Below, one piece after another: positions 15,059 through 17,660 of a stretch of 17,660 bases of DNA. The notes under the pieces were generated by a model that was given only the letters and a program-made list of their open reading frames with translations, had not been told where the DNA came from and did not search any database. Location of the stretch: the NCBI GenBank assembly GCA_036676195.1, contig JAKFDK010000143.1, positions 1 through 17,660 of the forward strand, given 5' to 3'. Positions within the stretch are counted from its first letter, which is position 1. Every line of letters begins with the position of its first letter. A program made the position numbers and the translations under genes. The DNA comes from JAKFDK01 sp036676195. GTDB lineage: Bacteria > Bacillota > Sulfobacillia > Symbiobacteriales > ZC4RG38.

Positions 15059-16005
15059 ATCCAGAACAGCAGCGGATGCAGGGAACTGGCCACCTGCTCC
15101 AGGCCGTAAATCATACGCGGGCCGGGACGGGAGGTCAGGTTATCGTCCACCACGTACACGTTGCGGAGGCGGACGGCCGTCGTCTGGTTCCAGGCCGGCA
15201 GTTCGCCGTTCAGCAGCTTGGCCGCCCAGACCGGGTCAGGGGTAAGGATCACTTCAGGGTCAGCGGCAATGATCGCCTCGACGCTCACCTCCGGCCAGGG
15301 GCCGGGAGCGTCGGCAGCCAGATTGGTGCCACCGGCCAGCCGGATCAGGTCATCCATAAACGAGCCCGGTCCGGCCGTCATCAGCGGGTCGTTCCAGATC
15401 TCCCAGAAGACCCGCGGCCGGTAGTCCGTGTAAGACAGCTTGGACTGAATGTTCTTCAACTGGTATTGCATGGCGCCCACCGTCGCCGCCGCATCTTCAT
15501 CGGCGCCGGTGATCCGCCCCACCAGTTGGATCGCCTCCATGACCTGCTGGAGGTTCAGCGGCTGTAGCACCACCACCGGAATGCCGATCTCCTCCAGCTT
15601 CTCCCACAGCTTGCGGGTACCGCCAATGGTCAGTACCAGGTCGGGCTGGGCCGCCACCACGGCCTCGAAGTTGGGGTTCATCAGGTCGCCGATCCGGGGC
15701 AGATCTTTGGCTGCCTCCGGAAAATCGCTGTATGTGTCGGCACCAACGACCCGATCGCCCAGGCTGAGGGCAAACAGGATCTCGGTGTTGCTGGGGGCCA
15801 GCGTGATGATGCGTCTGGGCACGGCCGGGATGGTCACCTGCCGGCCCTCATAGTCGGTGATGGTCATGGGATACTGTCCGGCGGGCGGCAGGGCTGTGCC
15901 GGCCGAAACCCGGGGCGCCGCCGCCCCGGCCGTGACGGCCGAAACCAGCAAAGTCAGGGCCAGCACAGTCATCAGCAGCCCGCGCAACCAACGGTGCCTG
16001 GACAT
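15043..16005 (-). CDS. btuF: Periplasmic-type binding protein for corrinoid (BtuF-like)
   Basis: This is an exported substrate-binding protein of the cobalamin/iron-chelate class. ATG 16005 is chosen because AAGGAGG lies 9 nt upstream; a TTG three codons earlier would abut that site. The protein is 320 residues. It starts with a positive, then hydrophobic signal peptide (MSRHRWLRGLLMTVLALTLL) followed by AGAAA, a plausible signal peptidase I site. There is no lipobox cysteine, so it is not an obvious lipoprotein. The mature part has VPRRIITLAPSNTEILFALG-like strands, VVGADTYSDFP, PDLVL and a C-terminal lobe ending PLLFWIWSGY, all typical of the fold. It is the first gene of the operon, under riboswitch control. 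Confidence 0.91.
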   Translation of the reverse strand: MSRHRWLRGLLMTVLALTLLVSAVTAGAAAPRVSAGTALPPAGQYPMTITDYEGRQVTIPAVPRRIITLAPSNTEILFALSLGDRVVGADTYSDFPEAAKDLPRIGDLMNPNFEAVVAAQPDLVLTIGGTRKLWEKLEEIGIPVVVLQPLNLQQVMEAIQLVGRITGADEDAAATVGAMQYQLKNIQSKLSYTDYRPRVFWEIWNDPLMTAGPGSFMDDLIRLAGGTNLAADAPGPWPEVSVEAIIAADPEVILTPDPVWAAKLLNGELPAWNQTTAVRLRNVYVVDDNLTSRPGPRMIYGLEQVASSLHPLLFWIWSGY

Positions 16006-16023
16006 GTGGAGCAACCTCCTTCA

Positions 16024-16056
16024 GAAAAAACAGAGACCCCGGCCACCCGGCCGGGG
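16024..16056 (-). terminator. Intrinsic terminator between riboswitch and btuF
   Basis: CCCCGGCC (16037-16044) and GGCCGGGG (16049-16056) form a perfect 8-bp stem with a 4-nt loop. On the minus strand it is followed by TCTCTG and six T residues (16030-16025). It lies between the riboswitch and the btuF ribosome binding site, the position expected for transcription attenuation when cobalamin is bound. Confidence 0.9.
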
Positions 16057-16139
16057 ATAGAAGGCTGATGTTCCAGGCGTGGGGGCTCCCCCTGCTTGAC
16101 GCCCGGCATCGCCCCCTTCCGCGAGGTGGGAATGCGCGT

Positions 16140-16325
16140 CTGCCCGGGCAGGTCTCCTGGCTTCCGGATCGTCGCTTCCCAGCCCCTTCCCATTGCGTGC
16201 ACACGCAACAGTGGGCAGTTGTGCTGGGGCGCTCCCCGGTTACAGTGGCGGGACCGCGCCGGAGTCGCACCGGCTTCCCTTTTCATCCTGCCCTGGCAAG
16301 GACAGGACACCCGGACGCTATTCAT
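16140..16325 (-). ncRNA. Cobalamin riboswitch
   Basis: Read on the minus strand, the segment contains AAGGGAAGCCGGTGCGACTC, then GGTCCCGCCACTGTAACCGG and finally GAAGCCAGGAGACCTGCC. These are the conserved blocks of cobalamin riboswitches: the GCCACTG core and the B12 box. Bounds are approximate. It lies in the 5' leader of the btuFCD-like operon, downstream of a good promoter and upstream of an intrinsic terminator. Binding of adenosylcobalamin (or another corrinoid) should therefore switch the operon off. The stretch 16076-16103 holds another stem-loop (GGCGT/ACGCC enclosing GGGGG/CCCCC) that could take part in antitermination. Confidence 0.96.
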
Positions 16326-16337
16326 TGGATCACCAGG

Positions 16338-16366
16338 ATTATACCGGAGGCGAGTCGTCCCGGCAA
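16338..16366 (-). promoter_or_regulatory. Promoter of the riboswitch-controlled uptake operon
   Basis: On the minus strand TTGCCG (16366-16361) and TATAAT (16343-16338) are separated by exactly 17 nt. Transcription would begin near 16330, just before the riboswitch. Confidence 0.82.
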
Positions 16367-16427
16367 GCCCGCCCGGACATACTAACCCGGCGGCCTGTTT
16401 GACCGGAGCCTGCCGAAAGCCACAGGG

Positions 16428-17051
16428 GTGAGTCCGTTGGGCGACGAGGCCATGGGTCCCAAGGGTCTGCCGGTGCTTCTGTTTGACCTGGACGGCATCT
16501 GCACCAATCTGGCCAAGAAGTGGCTGGCGGTGTATAACCGGGACTGGAACGACGATCTGACCCTGTCCCGGATTGTGGCCTGGGAGTGGCACAAGTTCGT
16601 CAAGCCGGAGTGCGGCAAGCGCATTTACCACTACCTGAACCGGCCCGACTTTTTTGCTGACCTGGAACCGATTCCGGGCTGCATCGAGGTACTGGGCCGC
16701 CTGGCGCGCCGGACCGAACTGGTAGTGGTCACCGCCAGCCCCAGGGAGGCGGCGGCGGCCAAAATGGCGTGGGTGCGGCATCATCTGCCGTTTGTCCCGA
16801 AACCCAATATCGTCATTACCTACCGCAAGGACCTGGTCCGGGGCGACTTCATGTTCGACGACGCCCCCCGGAACCTGCGGCACTTCACCGGCATCCGTAT
16901 TATGATGGACTACCCTTACAACCGCGATTTTCATGACTGCTACCGGGTGCGCGACTGGCAGCACTTTGAGCAACTGCTGGATTACTTCCTGACGGAAATG
17001 GCCGCCGGGCGCCGGCCGCCGGACCGGCCTCAGAACCAGTTGCCTCTGTAA
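16428..17051 (+). CDS. HAD-superfamily hydrolase, 5'(3')-deoxyribonucleotidase-like
   Basis: The protein has 207 residues from GTG 16428. HAD motif I is FDLDGICTN (D20 and D22, the nucleophile and acid/base). Motif II is VVVTASP. Motif III/IV is the conserved lysine region RKDLVRGDFMFDDAPRN. WEWHKFVKPECGKRIYHYL fits the helical cap of the cytosolic deoxyribonucleotidase (NT5C) family, which removes phosphate from (deoxy)nucleoside monophosphates; the substrate here is inferred. The start is uncertain: TTG 16437 has AGGGGTGAG 4 nt upstream, and ATG 16452 gives a shorter protein that still holds all motifs. It diverges from the uptake operon and is convergent with the next gene. Confidence 0.8.
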   Translation: MSPLGDEAMGPKGLPVLLFDLDGICTNLAKKWLAVYNRDWNDDLTLSRIVAWEWHKFVKPECGKRIYHYLNRPDFFADLEPIPGCIEVLGRLARRTELVVVTASPREAAAAKMAWVRHHLPFVPKPNIVITYRKDLVRGDFMFDDAPRNLRHFTGIRIMMDYPYNRDFHDCYRVRDWQHFEQLLDYFLTEMAAGRRPPDRPQNQLPL

Positions 17052-17075
17052 GCCAGGTGCCAGGCCCCGGGCCGG

Positions 17076-17660
17076 TCAGGTCGGATACCAGACCTGCACC
17101 AGGTGGTCCGTAGACGCAGCCCCCAGGCGTTCCCAGATGCGCCCGATGCCACTGTCGGACGCGGTCTGGGTGAGGGCCAACCTGGCCCCGTTGCAGAAGG
17201 CCGCCGTCAGGCGGTGCTCCACCAGCATGCTACCCAGGCCGCTGCGCCGGTATGCCGGCAACACCGCCCCACCGTACAGCCCCGCCACACCGTGTGCGTC
17301 CATGAACAGGGCGCCGGTGCCGGCGGGGTTTCCGTTTATTTCGGCCAGATACAGGTCCAGCCGCTCCCCTGGAGCCAGGCGGCTGCGGGCCTGCTCCCAG
17401 GCCGCCGCCAGCGGCGGGCGCATGGCCGGGGGAATGGCAAACCCGTCTAACATCAGGTCCACCCACAACGGGGTCAGGGCCGGGGGCAACGGCCAGGCCC
17501 TGACCCCGTCCGGTTGGCGGCGGGGTCCGGCCGGCGGCCGGTCGGTCTGCCAGACCTGCTGCTGCTCGATCCGGGTCAGTCCGGGCAGCGGCGCCGGCGC
17601 CGCTGCCGGGGTCAGGAAACACGGCAGCCGGTGGTGGCTCTCCAGCCGGGCCGCCGCCGC
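17076..17660 (-). CDS. GNAT-family N-acetyltransferase, 5' end outside the window
   Basis: The frame stays open from the stop at 17076 to the right edge, so the gene is partial. A TTG at 17489 is the last internal start candidate, but upstream codons still read as plausible protein (LESHHRLPCF, LTRIEQQQVWQTD), so the true start is probably beyond the window. The acetyl-CoA-binding motif A is clear: GLYGGAVLPAYRRSGLGSMLVEHRL, with R/Q-x-x-G-x-G/A represented by RRSGLG. YLAEINGNPAGTGAL is the preceding beta strand pair. The C-terminus (RIWERLGAASTDHLVQVW) is also usual for the fold. The acceptor substrate is unknown. Its stop is 24 nt from the end of the convergent nucleotidase gene. Confidence 0.82.
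   Translation of the reverse strand, partial: AAAARLESHHRLPCFLTPAAAPAPLPGLTRIEQQQVWQTDRPPAGPRRQPDGVRAWPLPPALTPLWVDLMLDGFAIPPAMRPPLAAAWEQARSRLAPGERLDLYLAEINGNPAGTGALFMDAHGVAGLYGGAVLPAYRRSGLGSMLVEHRLTAAFCNGARLALTQTASDSGIGRIWERLGAASTDHLVQVWYPT

Overview
The window is a high-GC stretch, about 60-65% by eye. It carries a complete-looking type III-A (Csm) CRISPR-Cas locus between two CRISPR arrays, followed by ordinary housekeeping genes. Strong AGGAGG-type ribosome binding sites, many GTG/TTG starts, a Cas4-Cas1 fusion, a tdh-kbl operon and a cobalamin-riboswitch-controlled uptake operon would fit a high-GC, possibly thermophilic Firmicutes-like lineage. The substrate-binding protein of the uptake operon has no lipobox cysteine, which would be odd for a monoderm. 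The taxonomic guess is therefore weak and rests on inference only.

Layout. 1-261: the distal end of CRISPR array 1 (four repeats, the last degenerate), with its leader outside the window. 340-2249: the adaptation module, cas4-cas1 fusion and cas2. The Cas1 reading frame is interrupted by a +1 frameshift near 1699, just after the catalytic residues. 2411-9034: a tightly packed effector operon, cas10, csm2, csm3, csm4, cas6 and a CARF-HEPN ribonuclease of the Csm6/Csx1 type. Csm5 is absent: cas6 occupies its usual slot and overlaps csm4 by 7 nt. Cas10 keeps the cyclase GGDD motif but has lost the HD nuclease motif at its N-terminus. 9035-9409: a structured leader with a promoter and a nested set of inverted and direct repeats. 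9410-10271: CRISPR array 2 (12 identical repeats, 11 spacers). 10340-10675: sixteen 21-bp tandem repeats that sit where the trailer of array 2 should be.

10827-13058 (minus): kbl and tdh, the threonine-to-glycine pathway, with a clear sigma70-type promoter. 13226-16366 (minus): ABC ATPase, permease and substrate-binding protein for a corrinoid (or related chelate), preceded by promoter, cobalamin riboswitch and intrinsic terminator. 16428-17051 (plus): a HAD-family nucleotidase-like protein. 17076 to the right edge (minus): a GNAT acetyltransferase whose 5' end lies outside the window.

How it works together. Cas6 should cut both repeat families, because the stem and the 3' handle are shared. 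Cas10-Csm2-Csm3-Csm4 would bind the crRNA and target RNA; Csm3 would cut the RNA, and Cas10 would make cyclic oligoadenylate that activates the CARF-HEPN RNase. With no HD motif and no Csm5, this looks like an RNA-targeting, signalling-only variant of type III-A. In keeping with RNA targeting, the reverse complements of nearly all spacers read as plausible protein fragments, one of them with the look of a fibronectin type III domain.
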